Shown piece after piece: positions 11,001-23,600 of a DNA stretch of 64,000 nt. Source of the stretch: Ahniella affigens (GTDB lineage Bacteria > Pseudomonadota > Gammaproteobacteria > Xanthomonadales > Ahniellaceae). The DNA lies in the NCBI RefSeq assembly GCF_003015185.1, contig NZ_CP027860.1, positions 2,108,001 through 2,172,000 on the forward strand, in the 5' to 3' direction. The notes beneath the pieces were generated by a model, which worked only from the letters and a program-made list of their open reading frames with translations, was not told the origin of the DNA and did not search any database. The first letter of the stretch is position 1; every line of letters starts with the position of its first letter. Position numbers and translations under genes: made by a program.

Positions 11001-11440
11001 AGCTCCGTCAGGACGTGGCCGATTTCATGTGTCCGGAGACGCTGACTCGGATCGAGACAATGCCTTACACAGCGAACGGCAAGATCGATACGAATCGTCT
11101 GACCGCACTCATCGATACCAATGCTCGCCGGTCGAGCATCGTGCCAATGGTTAGCGACACGGAAAAGCGCCTGGCTGCAATTTGGGGACGCCTGCTTGAA
11201 GCGGACCACCTGGGCCGGAACAGCAACTTTTTCGAGGTCGGCGGGCATTCGCTGTTGGCGATTCGTTTGGTGCATGCCGTTCGCAACGAGTTTTCAGTGG
11301 AGCTCGCCGTGCTCGAAGTCTTTCGAGCGCCAATCTTGAGTGACATGGCCGAACGGATCGAACGGGCCCGTGCAGCGTGCGCCGTGATTATGGCGGAGAC
11401 CGATTCGGCGGACGAAGACCTCGAACTCTTTCGCATCTGA
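8018..11440 (+). CDS. Nonribosomal peptide synthetase module TubC-docking-C-A-T
   Basis: The 1140-residue protein starts with a TubC_N-type docking domain (about residues 1-55, with H-A-P-K-N-A-I-T), which should bind the C-terminus of the upstream NRPS. The condensation domain has HHIIFDA near 8630 (Ala replaces the usual Gly after Asp). The adenylation domain has Y-T-S-G-S-T-G-L-P-K-G near 10065 and S-Y-G-P-T-E-T near 10487. The thiolation domain has its serine near 11249 in G-G-H-S-L. Residues at the PheA pocket positions read D-L-E-S-I-G-S-V-I-K; Asp235 is kept so an alpha-amino acid is expected, but I do not recognise the code. There is no epimerisation or methylation domain. It is predicted to act after the beta-alanine module. 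Confidence 0.95.
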   Translation: MNVEELIDRLKSLSIRLEAQDGKLRVHAPKNAITRELDDAIRAHKQALLERVAKPAEAALLKAPRDQPIPASFIQEMIWFFEQMHDQTAVNNNPAAYPCVGIGLQVETLSAALTEVVRRHEILRTRFVGDGETLLQVIDPPHPVSIPVTDLQHLSPLPADERERLLRDTLRQACMRPFDLSHGPLLRVGLFKLGDDEYVFQIDAHHIIFDAWSSGVFLRELFDLYAAFASGQPSALKEPEYQYADLAYSQRQRLGPETLGRQEAYWRQKLAGLPPLLELPYDRPRPLRQSFSSGVHVFEIPKPLIQPLMEMGGRNGCSLFMTMLAVYSYLLARYSGRDRVPVASPISFRNQPELENIIGPCFNTLVFCNDVTLGLDWSTYAGAIRDTVLEAFAHQDLPFGRVIAAVNPSRSLAHEAIAQVSFNLKLSETPTGDGGANGTSQETDYDTSMKGARGGDIYDLSLNMFKDAFGLHAYFTYSHALFDAGTIETMARRFVDLCQAIATSPSPRLDALPWVGVDEARVLMQQARGADLPDVPPVLTALAMRAARQPDALALIDGNSAYTYRELFERIGRIACWLRAQGVGPETTVAVHAARSAELMQIVLATLSAGAAFLPIDPAFPNAHVSRILDAARPTLVVSDAADDGRHGSHRAITVDAVVTQAQTFASVEPFAVHGEAAAYVMYTSGSTGLPKGVVIPHRALANYCAAAAEAYGVRAGDRVMQFSSVSFDLFVEELFVTLTQGATLVLYPRERELSVPVFERFLLDQRIDVASIPTAYWHAWAAVTAPLQAVPALRTLIVGGEQPSPALLERWRAAWPGVEWINSYGPTETTVITACWSDSAKVMEDRERLPIGRAIANGQTYVLDEALRPLPEGISGLLYLGGPNLARGYLDDPVATALRFVPDPHADKPGARLYRSGDLARWRRGQIEVLGRSDTQVKIRGYRVEPTEVAERLKRLSGVADAAVVAVADSEGRKRLAGFYVSDRRVDANAVAQELRQDVADFMCPETLTRIETMPYTANGKIDTNRLTALIDTNARRSSIVPMVSDTEKRLAAIWGRLLEADHLGRNSNFFEVGGHSLLAIRLVHAVRNEFSVELAVLEVFRAPILSDMAERIERARAACAVIMAETDSADEDLELFRI

Positions 11441-11623
11441 GCGCCAGTCGGCGGGGCCTATGCGGCTGCGCGTTCTTGCGCGGCATGGCCGCCCGGATTG
11501 GCGACGTGCGGACCCGATTCGGGAAGCGGTTGGTGGCAAGTCGCACTAGCCGAAATCAGTGACATTTAACAACCGAATGATCGCATCGAATCCGTTTGAT
11601 GCACTTCAGAAGTGGGGATCAAC
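11441..11623. other. Intergenic gap before the giant NRPS
   Basis: No gene is seen. The end of the gap carries a purine-rich GTGGGGA (11612-11618), which serves as a plausible ribosome binding site for GTG at 11624. No terminator-like hairpin with a T run was found. Confidence 0.3.
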
Positions 11624-14600
11624 GTGAACAATCTGAATGCTGGCGCAGTTGGCGCCGAAGTCTCTGAACTGATCGCAGTGCTGGCGCAAAAAGGCATCCG
11701 CATTGGATTGCGCGACGACGGGCTGGACATTGCCGCGCCAAAAGGCGCCATGACCGGCGAACTCAAAGAGCGGCTGGTTCGGAACAAGGCTGGTCTGGTG
11801 CAATGGCTGCGTGCGCATGCCGTGCAGAAGCTTCCCAAGCGGCCTGATCTGCGCGCCCGGATTGTTCAGCATGATTTGCGTGCTCACGTCGATCCGGAAG
11901 CTGCCATGCAGGCATTGGTCGATGCCGATGCCGTGGCGGCGTTCGACCTGGAGCAGGGCCCGCCGCTACGAGTCAGCACGGTACAGATGGATGACGAGCA
12001 TTTCGTCCTGATGATCAACTTGCATCATCTGTTTGGCGATGGGCAATCGATGTCGGTACTCGCCAGCGACCTGGGCGCACTTTACGAGGCAGAGCGGCAG
12101 CACGCTGCGCCGAACTTGCCCGACCTGCCGATTCAGTACGGTGATTACGCTGTGTGGCAACGCAGTCGGCTGGATGCTGAAGCGTTGGATCGTCTCAAAC
12201 GCTATTGGCTTGAACGGTTACGTGGCGCACCCCCGTCGCATGGCATTCCGATCGACTATGCGCGCCCGTCTGTGCCGAGCCATCGTGGTGACGGCGCGAC
12301 GCTTCAGGTTTCGGCGACCACGGCGGTGTCGCTGCGTTCGATCAGTCGGGGGCTGGGCGCTACGCTGTTCTCCACGTTGTTTGCGGCATTTGCGCTGGCA
12401 CAGCATCGTTTCGGGGGCGCGACCGATCTGGTTGCCGGTACCGTCGCGGCCAATCGCGAACGCGTCGAACTCGAAGGGTTGATCGGGTTCTTCGTCAACA
12501 CGGTGGTGCTGCGCGCGCAGGTAGACCTTCAAAAGAGCTTCAAAGAATTTCTCCGAGGTGTCAGCAGCGATGTTCGCGACGGCTTTGCGAATCAGGACCT
12601 GCCGTTCGACCAACTGGTCGAGTTGCTGAAGCCGCCGCGCGATCCGTCACGACACCCGATTTTCCAGTTGATGTTCACGGTAGTGCAGTCGACGACCGAG
12701 CCCGCGGCAACCGATGGGGCAGAGTCACTCAACATGGAGCCCGTGGGCAGTGAAATCAGCGCCAAGTTCGATCTCGCGCTGGCCGTGCATGACCGTCCCG
12801 ACGGCTTGCATTGTGCGCTGAACTATGCGCGCGACTTGTTTTCTGCCGAGACTGCCGACGCACTGCTCGAGACCTATCGCTCCGTTCTGGATGCGGTCGC
12901 CAAGAGCCCCGATGTGCCGATGGCCAGTCTGTTCGAGACCAGCACGGAAGCGCCAGCAACGCTGGTTCCGGCAGACGCCGTCACGCTGACCGCTCAGGAG
13001 TGGTTTGAGCGGCACGGTGTGGGCGACGTCTTGGACTATTCCGCGCAAGGCGTGCATCGCCAGTTTGAGCGCGAGGTGTTGCGTTCGGGTGAGGTGCCGG
13101 CGGTGGTGTTTGGTTCGGAGGTCTTGACGTATGCGGCGTTGAATGCGCGTGCGAACCAGTTGGCGCATCATTTGCGGTCGTTGGGGGTGGGGCCTGAGTG
13201 TTTGGTTGGTCTGTACTTGCCGCGTTCGATTGATCAGATCGTTGGGGTGATGGCGATCTGGAAGGCGGGTGGGGCGTATGTGCCGATGGATGTGTCGCAC
13301 CCGACGGGACGTTTGGAGTCGATGTTGGCGGATGCATCGCCGTTGGTGATTTTGACGCATGAGGGATTGGTGTCGCGGTTGCCGGAGACGTCTGCGGTGG
13401 TATTGCGGATGGAGCAGTCGGCGACGTATGCGGGTTATTCGGCTGAGAATTTGTCGGATGATGGCTCGGGGTCGCGGTTGGCGTATGTGTTGTATACGTC
13501 TGGGTCGACGGGCAAGCCGAAGGGTGTGGAGATTGAGCATGGCTCGTTGAGCAGTTTGGCGGCGGCGTGGGTGCACCAGCGTGGCGAGCAGAAGGTAGGC
13601 CGGCATGTGGCGATCAATGCGCCGATGGTGTTTGACGTGTCGGTGCAGCAGTTGTTGCAGTTGTTGAGTGGCGCGACGTTGTATCCGGTGCCGGAGCAGA
13701 CGCGTTTGGACATTGATGCGTTGTGGCGGTTTATGGAGGCGTCGCGTCTGGATGAGTTTGATTGCACGCCGAGTTTGATGCAGGTGTTGTTGGACACGCT
13801 GACGGAGGCGCGTCGCGGGTGGTTGCCGAAGATGTTGTTGGTGGGTGGTGAGGCGATCAGCGAGCGGCAGTGGCGGCAGTTGTTGGGATTGCGTGGGTAT
13901 GGGATCGAGGCGTGCAATGGTTATGGCCCGACGGAGTGCACGGTGTACACGACGTATGGACCGGTGGTGCCGGAGTCGGCGCAGCCGGTGATTGGACGTC
14001 CGGTTCCGAATTTACGGTTGTATGTGTTGGATGATCATGGCGAGGTGTGTGGTCCTGGTGTCGCGGGCGAGTTGTATGTGGCGGGCGCTGGGGTAGCACG
14101 CGGCTATCGATCACGGCCGGATTTGACGGCGGAGCGGTTTGTTGAGCGTATGGTGCTTGGCCGTCTGGAGCGTTTGTATCGGACGGGCGATTGGGTCCGT
14201 TGGAAGGAGGATGGGACGCTGGAGTATTTTGGCCGGCGGGATGGACAGGTGAAGTTGCGTGGGTTCCGGATTGAGTTGGGCGAGATTGCGGCGGTGTTGG
14301 AGTCGCAGTCTGGGGTGAGGCAGGCGGTGGTGGTGGTAGCAGGCGAGGGGCCATCGGCGCAGTTGGTGGCGTATGTGGTGGGCGAGGCGGACACGGATGG
14401 GCTTCGGGATGCGTTGGCCGAGCGGTTACCGGCGTACATGGTGCCGACGGCGTGGATGTCGTTACCGGCGCTGCCGCTGAACACGAATGGCAAGATTGAT
14501 GTGCGGGCGTTGCCGGCGCCGGTGTTGACGGCGCGTGAGTATGTGGCGCCGACGGATGCGTTGGAGCAGACGATTGTGTCGGTGTTCGAGGAGTTGCTCG

Positions 14601-17600
14601 GGCAGTCGCCGATCAGTGTGCACGATCACTTCTTTGCGCTGGGTGGGCATTCGTTGTTGGCGATGCGGGCGGCGGCGCGGATCAATCAGTTGTTGGGTGT
14701 GGATTTGCCGGCGTATCGGGTGTTTGATCTGGCGACGGTGGCCGAGCTTGCGCCGGTGGTGCGTGATCTGCAGCGTGCGGGCAAGGCCGTGCTGATTCCA
14801 CGCTACACCGGTGATCGCCGACGCATGCCGTTGTCGCCCGGCCAATATCGCCAATGGTTGTTCAACCAGGTCGACAGCGTCCGGCGAGGGGTGTTCAATA
14901 TTCCGGAACAGCGCAGCATTCGCGGCGAGTTCGAGCATTCACGTTTGCAGCGCGCCTTTACGGCGCTGCTAGCACGACATGAATCGTTGCGGACCCGAAT
15001 TGTGGTTGAAGGCGATGAGCCGTGGCAATGCGTCGAATCGGGTATTGAGTTCGATTTGCCATTGCTTGATCTGTCCAACGTGCCCGATGCCAATGCTCGC
15101 CTGGAAGCGCTGGCGATCGAGGACGCACAGGAGGTTTTTGATTTGGAGCAAGCCCCCTTGCTCCGCGCCAAGCTCGTTCGGATGGCGCCCGACCGCCACA
15201 TCATTCTGTTGAACATCCACCATATAGTCAGCGACGGCTTGTCTCAGGAAGTGCTGTGGCGCGAACTCGCGGCGCTGTATGCAAACGAGAGCCTCCCGGC
15301 GCTGCCGTTTCAGTTTGGCGATTACGCCGCCTGGGAACAAAGCCAAAGCGCGCGTCCTGCCAACGTGCATTCCGAGGCCTATTGGACACAACACCTTGCG
15401 GATCTGCCGGTGTGTCATAGCTTGCCACTTCGCGCCACCCGCCCGACGCAGCAAGGTATCCATGCCCTGACCGCGCGGCACCGCTTGCCAGATGGTGTTA
15501 CGGCCGCACTCAAACAATTGGGTCAGCAAGAGCGGACGACGTCATACATCACGTTGTTGGCTGCGTTCCATGTGCTCCAGGCGCAGTTCTCTGGTGTGCC
15601 AGACAGCATCGTCGGCACACCGGTATCGACCCGGCAAAGCGCCGAGAGCGAGGGGCTGATTGGTCTGTTCACGGACATTCTGGTGATGCGCCAGAACGTC
15701 AGTCTTGCCGTGACGTTCCGCGAGTTGCTGCAGCAAGTTCGTAGTCGCGTGCTGGAAGCCTACGAGCACCAGGACATGAACTTTGAGCAAGTCGTACGGG
15801 TGCTATCCCCGCCGCGAACGTCGAGTCATCACCCGCTGTTTCAGATCTTGTTCTCGGTTGAGCAGGAGCCCGCAACAGTCGGCGCCTGGCAGCCGATCCC
15901 GGTCATCGCCGAACAGCCACCGCAGTTTGACCTGTCGATGGTGATTCGAGAAGGCGAGGCACTGACGTGCAATCTGACCTACAACACCGATCTGTTCGAT
16001 GCATCTGGGATGAATCGAATGCTCGGTTATTACGAGCGATTGTTGACGGCGGTGTCGGCGAATCCTGATCTGGCGTTGAATCGACTGGATTTGCTGAGTG
16101 ATGCCGAGCGGGCGTGGTTGTTGGCGCAGGGCACGGGTCCGGTGTTGCCGGTTTCGGAGTTGGGCGTGCATCGCCAGTTTGAGCGCGAGGTGTTGCGTTC
16201 GGCTGATGTGCCGGCGGTGGTGTTTGGTTCGGAGGTCTTGACGTATGCAGCGTTGAATGCGCGTGCGAACCAGTTGGCGCATCACTTGCGATCGTTGGGG
16301 GTGGGTCCTGAGTGTTTGGTCGGTCTGTACTTGCCGCGTTCGATTGATCAGATCGTTGGGGTGATGGCGATCTGGAAGGCGGGTGGGGCGTATGTACCGA
16401 TGGATGTGTCGCACCCGACGGGACGTTTGGAGTCGATGTTGGCGGATGCGTCGCCGTTGGTGATTTTGACGCATGAGGGTTTGGTGTCGCGGTTGCCGGA
16501 GACATCTGCGGTGGTATTGCGGATGGAGCAGTCGGCGACGTATGCGGGTTATTCGGCTGAGAATTTGTCGGATGATGGCTCGGGGTCGCGGTTGGCGTAT
16601 GTGTTGTATACGTCTGGGTCGACGGGCAAGCCGAAGGGTGTGGAGATTGAGCATGGCTCGTTGAGCAGTTTGGCGGCGGCGTGGGTGCACCAGCGTGGCG
16701 AGCAGAAGGTAGGCCGGCATGTGGCGATCAATGCGCCGATGGTGTTTGACGTGTCGGTGCAGCAGTTGTTGCAGTTGTTGAGTGGCGCGACGTTGTATCC
16801 GGTGCCGGAGCAGACGCGGTTGGACATTGATGCGTTGTGGCGGTTTATGGAGGCGTCGCGTCTGGATGAGTTTGATTGCACGCCGAGTTTGATGCAGGTG
16901 TTGTTGGACACGCTGACGGAGGCGCGTCGCGGGTGGTTGCCGAAGATGTTGTTGGTGGGTGGTGAGGCGATCAGCGAGCGGCAGTGGCGGCAGTTGTTGG
17001 GATTGCGCGGGTATGGGATCGAGGCGTGCAATGGTTATGGCCCGACGGAGTGCACGGTGTACACGACGTATGGCCCAGTGGTGCCGGAGTCGGCGCAGCC
17101 GGTGATTGGACGACCGGTTCCGAATTTACGGTTGTATGTGTTGGATGATCATGGCGAGGTGTGTGGTCCTGGTGTCGCGGGCGAGTTGTATGTGGCGGGC
17201 GCTGGGGTAGCACGCGGGTATCGGTCGCGGCCGGATTTGACGGCGGAGCGGTTTGTTGAGCGGATGGTGCTTGGCCGTCTGGAGCGTTTGTATCGGACGG
17301 GCGATTGGGTCCGTTGGAAAGAGGATGGGACGCTGGAGTATTTTGGCCGGCGGGATGGACAGGTGAAGTTGCGTGGGTTCCGGATTGAGTTGGGCGAGAT
17401 TGCGGCGGTGTTGGAGTCGCAGTCTGGGGTGAGGCAGGCGGTGGTGGTGGTGGCAGGCGAGGGGCCATCGGCGCAGTTGGTGGCGTATGTGGTGGGCGAG
17501 GCGGACACGGATGGGCTTCGTGATGCGTTGGCCGAGCGGTTACCGGCGTACATGGTGCCGACGGCGTGGATGTCGTTACCGGCGTTGCCGCTGAACACGA

Positions 17601-20600
17601 ATGGCAAGATTGATGTGCGGGCGTTGCCGGCGCCGGAGTTGACGGCGCGCGAGTATGTGGCGCCGACGGATGCGTTGGAGCAGACGATTGTGTCGGTGTT
17701 CGAGGAGTTGCTCGGGCAGTCGCCGATCAGTGTGCACGATCACTTTTTTGCGCTGGGTGGGCATTCGTTGTTGGCGATGCGGGCGGCGGCGCGGATCAAT
17801 CAGTTGTTGGGTGTGGATTTGCCGGCGTATCGGGTGTTTGATCTGGCGACGGTGGCCGAGCTTGCGCCGGTGGTGCGTGATCTGCAGCGTGCGGGCAAGG
17901 CCGTGCTGATTCCACGCTACACCGGTGATCGCCGACGCATGCCGTTGTCGATGGCCCAGCAGCGGCTCTGGTTGGTCGAAAAGATGTCGGCAGCGGGCAG
18001 TCGCAGCCTCTACAACATTCCGGTGCATCTACGGATCCGGGGTGAATTGGATCTGGCAGTGCTGGAGCGTGCGTTCCAAGCGCTCGTGACGCGTCATGAA
18101 ACCTTGCGCACGCGCCTGATCGAAATCGACGGTGAGCCCTGGCAATGCGTTGAGCCGGCTGAAGGGCGTTTGGTCGCGCCCGTCTCGTATGCGCAACGGC
18201 AGCTTTGGTTGATCAACGAACTGGAAGGTCGTGACGCGAGCGGTCTCTACAATATCCCGCTATCTTGGAACTTGGACGGCCCGGTTGATCCATCCCAACT
18301 CGAATCGGCATTCGGCGACTTGTTGGCGCGACACGAGGTGCTGCGAACCCACTTTGTCGAAATTGACGGCGAACCCTGGCAGTTCATCGCGCCAGAGGAA
18401 CCGTTCAAGCTGGTCTGCCGCGATTTGCGCGATCAGGTCGATCCCGTCGCGGCGGCGAGTGCCCTCGCGGCGGCAGACTTGCAGCAAGGTTTCGATTTGC
18501 GCCGCGGACCGTTACTTCGAGCGCAGTTGCTGCGATTGGCTGAAGACCGACACATGCTGCTCGTCTGCCTGCATCACATTGCGGCCGACGGTTGGTCCAT
18601 GGGCATCCTCGCGCGCGAACTGAACGAGCTGTATCGCGCCCGGGTCGAACAGCGCACGCCCGTGCTGCCGGTGTTGCCAGTCCAATACGGCGACTACGCA
18701 CATTGGCAGCGGAACCAGGTGCAGAATCTTGAGTCGCAATTGCAGTGGTGGCAGCAGCAATTGACCAACTTGCCCGCTTGTCACAGTCTGCCAACCGATC
18801 GTCCGCGACCGTCGCGTCCGAGCCATCGTGGTGCCACGTTGAGCCACGACATGCCCGCAACGGTGGCGTCGGCGCTCCAGGCGCTGTCGACCGAAGAGCG
18901 GGCCACCGCGTACATGACGCTTCTTGCCGGATTCCAGTTGTTGCTGGCGAGGTTGTCGGGCGCTTCGGACATCGTGGTCGGAACCGCCGTCACCAATCGG
19001 CCGTTCGCGGAGTTAGAAGGTCTGATTGGGTTTTTCGTCAACACCTTGGTGCTTCGCCAGTCCGTTGATACATCGTTGAGCTTCCGCGACTTGCTAAAGC
19101 AGGTGCGTGAGCGCGTCCTGGCCGCCTATCAGCGCCAGGACGCACCGTTCGAACAGGTGGTACAGGCCGTTCGACCCGAACGCAGCGCCAGCTATCACCC
19201 GCTCGTGCAACTGATGTTCTCAGTCGAGCGGTTGCTCCCCGATGCCGAGTCTGCCGCGAATCAGGTTGCACCATCGAACGCTGAGGTTACCGACGATGTC
19301 AGCAACTGGGCCAAGTTCGATCTATCGCTTCTGGTGCGTGAAGGCGAAACGCTCAGTTGCTCGATCACGTATGCGACCGACTTGTTTGATCGCGCGAGCA
19401 TGGTGCGCCTCTTGTCCGAATACGAGCGATTGCTCACGGCGGTGTCCACCGATCCCGATCGGCCGTTGAACCAACTGGACCTGTTGCAAGCGAGCGAGCG
19501 GGCGGAGCTGCTGGAGACTGGAGCTGGCGACGTTGTCGCCGTCCCGAGCGGTACCGTCCACGCAGCATTCGAAGCACGCGTGAATCTGCATCCGGAACGC
19601 ATAGCCGTGCAGATGGATGGGCGCGGCATCAGTTATGCCGAATTGAATGCCACGGCCAATCGATTGGCTCGTCGGCTGCTGGCTGCGGGGATTCAGCGGG
19701 AATCGATCGTTGGCATTTTCTGCCCGAGATCAATCGAACAAGTCGTTGCGATTCTGGCGATCCTGAAGGCCGGTGCCGCCTATTTGCCGCTGGAGCTGAG
19801 TTACCCGAAGACGCGCCTGGCCGACCTCACGCGCGAGGCCGGTGCCGCTTTGGTCTTAACGTTTGACGGACTGCAGGACAAGCTTCCGGACACGCTGCCG
19901 ACTATCACTCTGGACGCTCCAAACGACTGGCAGCAGTTTGACGAATCCAATCTCGCACTCGAATGTGCCGGCAGCTTGCTGGCCTATGTGATCTACACGT
20001 CCGGATCGACCGGAACCCCGAAAGGCGTCGAGATCGAGCATCGACAGTTGCTGAATCTTTGGTCGTCGCTGCGTCGGCCGATTGCCGACGCACTCGGTTC
20101 GCGCGATTGGCGCACGTCGATGAATGCGCCGCTGGTGTTTGATTCCTCAGTCAAGCAATGGCTGCAGGTGCTTGACGGCGCGACGCTGTGTCCGGTGCCC
20201 GAAGCCGCCCGGCATGATGCTGGGCAGCTGTGGCAGTTCATCGAAACGGAACGCATTACGGTCCTGGATCTGACGCCGAGTTTGCTGCAGACCTTGCTTG
20301 ACGTTGCGACCGAGAGACAATTGGCATTGTTGCCGCGCGTACTGTTGATTGGTGGCGAGGCGATCTCGGCGCGACTCTGGCAAACGCTGCTCGAACTGAG
20401 TGGCCGATACGGCGTTCAGGCGTTCAATGTTTATGGCCCAACTGAATGCACCGTCGATACGACCATGGCCGCGATTCAGAGCGCTTGTCCCCAGCCGGTG
20501 ATTGGCCGGCCATTGAACAATGTCCGACTCTATGTTCTGGATCATGACGGCAATCCGTGTGCGGTTGGCATGGCAGGCGAGTTGTATGTGGCGGGCGCTG

Positions 20601-23600
20601 GGGTAGCACGCGGGTATCGGTCGCGGCCGGATTTGACGGCGGAGCGGTTTGTTGAGCGGATGGTGCTTGGCCGTCTGGAGCGTTTGTATCGGACGGGCGA
20701 TTGGGTCCGTTGGAAAGAGGATGGGACGCTGGAGTATTTTGGCCGGCGGGATGGACAGGTGAAGTTGCGTGGGTTCCGGATTGAGTTGGGCGAGATTGCG
20801 GCGGTGTTGGAGTCGCAGTCTGGGGTGAGGCAGGCGGTGGTGGTGGTGGCAGGCGAGGGGCCATCGGCGCAGTTGGTGGCGTATGTGGTGGGCGAGGCGG
20901 ACACGGATGGGCTTCGTGATGCGTTGGCCGAGCGGTTACCGGCGTACATGGTGCCGACGGCGTGGATGTCCTTGCCGGCGTTGCCGCTGAACACGAATGG
21001 CAAGATTGATGTGCGGGCGTTGCCGGCGCCGGAGTTGACGGCGCGCGAGTATGTGGCGCCGACGGATGCGTTGGAGCAGACGATTGTGTCGGTGTTCGAG
21101 GAGTTGCTCGGGCAGTCGCCGATCAGTGTGCACGATCACTTTTTTGCGCTGGGCGGGCATTCGTTGTTGGCGATGCGGGCGGCGGCGCGGATCAATCAGT
21201 TGTTGGGTGTGGATTTGCCGGCGTATCGGGTGTTTGATCTGGCGACGGTGGCCGAGCTTGCACCGGTGGTGCGTGATCTGCAGCGTGCGGGCAAGGCCGT
21301 GCTGATTCTACGCTACACCGGTGATCGACGACGCATGCCGTTGTCGATGGCGCAGCAGCGGCTCTGGTTGGTCGAGAAAATGCATGGCGATGCCATCGCC
21401 GGCCTCTATAACATTCCGTTTCGAACACGGTTGCAAGGCCCGCTCAGTGTGCCCGCCCTGGAATCGGCGGTCAGCAATTTGGTCGCACGGCACGAGAGCT
21501 TGCGAACACGCTTTGTCGAGGCGGCAGATCAAGTCTGGCAGTGCGTCGAGCCGGCAGCAACGGTTCAAATCGAACAGCGCGACCTCCGCTCGGAGTCCGA
21601 TCCAATCGCGGCACTGCACGACGTTTCACAAGCTTGGGCTGCACAAGCGTTCGATCTGGCTGCCGGCCCATTGTTCCGGATTCAACTAGTCTGTCTTGGC
21701 GCCGATCAGCATGCGCTGTTGATGTGCCTCCATCACATCATTGCGGACGGTTGGTCGATGGGTGTGTTGGCCGAAGAACTGACTGAGCTCTATGACGCTG
21801 CATTGAATCAGCGCGAGCCCAACGTGCGGCCATTGCCGATTCAATATGGCGACTTCGCGCACTGGCAGCGCACCCAGGAACACGACTTCGACGCGCAACT
21901 GCAGTGGTGGCGACAGGAGCTGTCCGATCTGCCAACCTGCCACAGCCTGCCAACCGCGCGACCGCGCCCCGCGCAACTCGGGTATCGCGGCGCCACACTG
22001 AGCCACGACCTGTCCGCGTCAGTGGCGCGTAGCGTGCAGGCGCTGGCGCACGAAGAGCGCGCCACGGCCTTCATGACGCTGCTGGCCGCCTTTCAGGTCT
22101 TGCTGGCGCAGCAGTCTGGTGCCAGCGACATCGTTGTCGGTACGCCAACGGCCAATCGACCGAATCCCGAGCTGCAAGGTCTGATCGGGTTCTTCGTCAA
22201 CACACTGGTGCTCAGGCAGCAGGTCGATGACACACTGAGCTTTCGCGGATTGCTGAGGCAGGTGCGTGAGCGTGTGTTGGCCGCGTATCAACGTCAGGAT
22301 GTGCCGTTCGAGCAAATCGTGCAGGCCATCAATCCAGAGCGTAGCGCCGCGCATCACCCGTTGTTTCAGATTCTATTCTCGACCGAGCGCGTCGCCGGCC
22401 TGGCGAATGCGAATCGCGAGGCCGATGGTGGCGCCGCAGCGGACGAAAGCAGCGACTGGGCGAAGTTCGATTTGTCGTGGGTAGTGCGTGAGGGCGACAC
22501 GCTGAGTTGCTCGTTGACCTACAACACCGATCTGTTCGATGCAGCTGGGATGAATCGAATGCTCGGTTATTACGAGCGATTGTTGACGGCGGTGTCGGCG
22601 AATCCTGATCTGGCGTTGAATCGACTGGATTTGCTGAGTGATGCCGAGCGGGCGTGGTTGTTGGCGCAGGGCACGGGTCCGGTGTTGCCGGTTTCGGAGT
22701 TGGGCGTGCATCGCCAGTTTGAGCGCGAGGTGTTGCGTTCGGCTGATGTGCCGGCGGTGGTGTTTGGTTCGGAGGTCTTGACGTATGCAGCGTTGAATGC
22801 GCGTGCGAACCAGTTGGCGCATCACTTGCGATCGTTGGGGGTGGGTCCTGAGTGTTTGGTCGGTCTGTACTTGCCGCGTTCGATTGATCAGATCGTTGGG
22901 GTGATGGCGATCTGGAAGGCGGGTGGGGCGTATGTACCGATGGATGTGTCGCACCCGACGGGACGTTTGGAGTCGATGTTGGCGGATGCGTCGCCGTTGG
23001 TGATTTTGACGCATGAGGGTTTGGTGTCGCGGTTGCCGGAGACATCTGCGGTGGTATTGCGGATGGAGCAGTCGGCGACGTATGCGGGTTATTCGGCTGA
23101 GAATTTGTCGGATGATGGCTCGGGGTCGCGGTTGGCGTATGTGTTGTATACGTCTGGGTCGACGGGCAAGCCGAAGGGTGTGGAGATTGAGCATGGCTCG
23201 TTGAGCAGTTTGGCGGCGGCGTGGGTGCACCAGCGTGGCGAGCAGAAGGTAGGCCGGCATGTGGCGATCAATGCGCCGATGGTGTTTGACGTGTCGGTGC
23301 AGCAGTTGTTGCAGTTGTTGAGTGGCGCGACGTTGTATCCGGTGCCGGAGCAGACGCGGTTGGACATTGATGCGTTGTGGCGGTTTATGGAGGCGTCGCG
23401 TCTGGATGAGTTTGATTGCACGCCGAGTTTGATGCAGGTGTTGTTGGACACGCTGACGGAGGCGCGTCGCGGGTGGTTGCCGAAGATGTTGTTGGTGGGT
23501 GGTGAGGCGATCAGCGAGCGGCAGTGGCGGCAGTTGTTGGGATTGCGTGGGTATGGGATCGAGGCGTGCAATGGTTATGGCCCGACGGAGTGTACGGTGT

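Noticed and set aside
12725-13606. Long arginine-rich minus-strand frames opposite the NRPS A domains (also at 15803-16720 and 22373-23260)
   Set aside because: They are antisense shadows that stay open because of the biased codon use of the repeated A units; they have no family motif and recur with each repeat copy.
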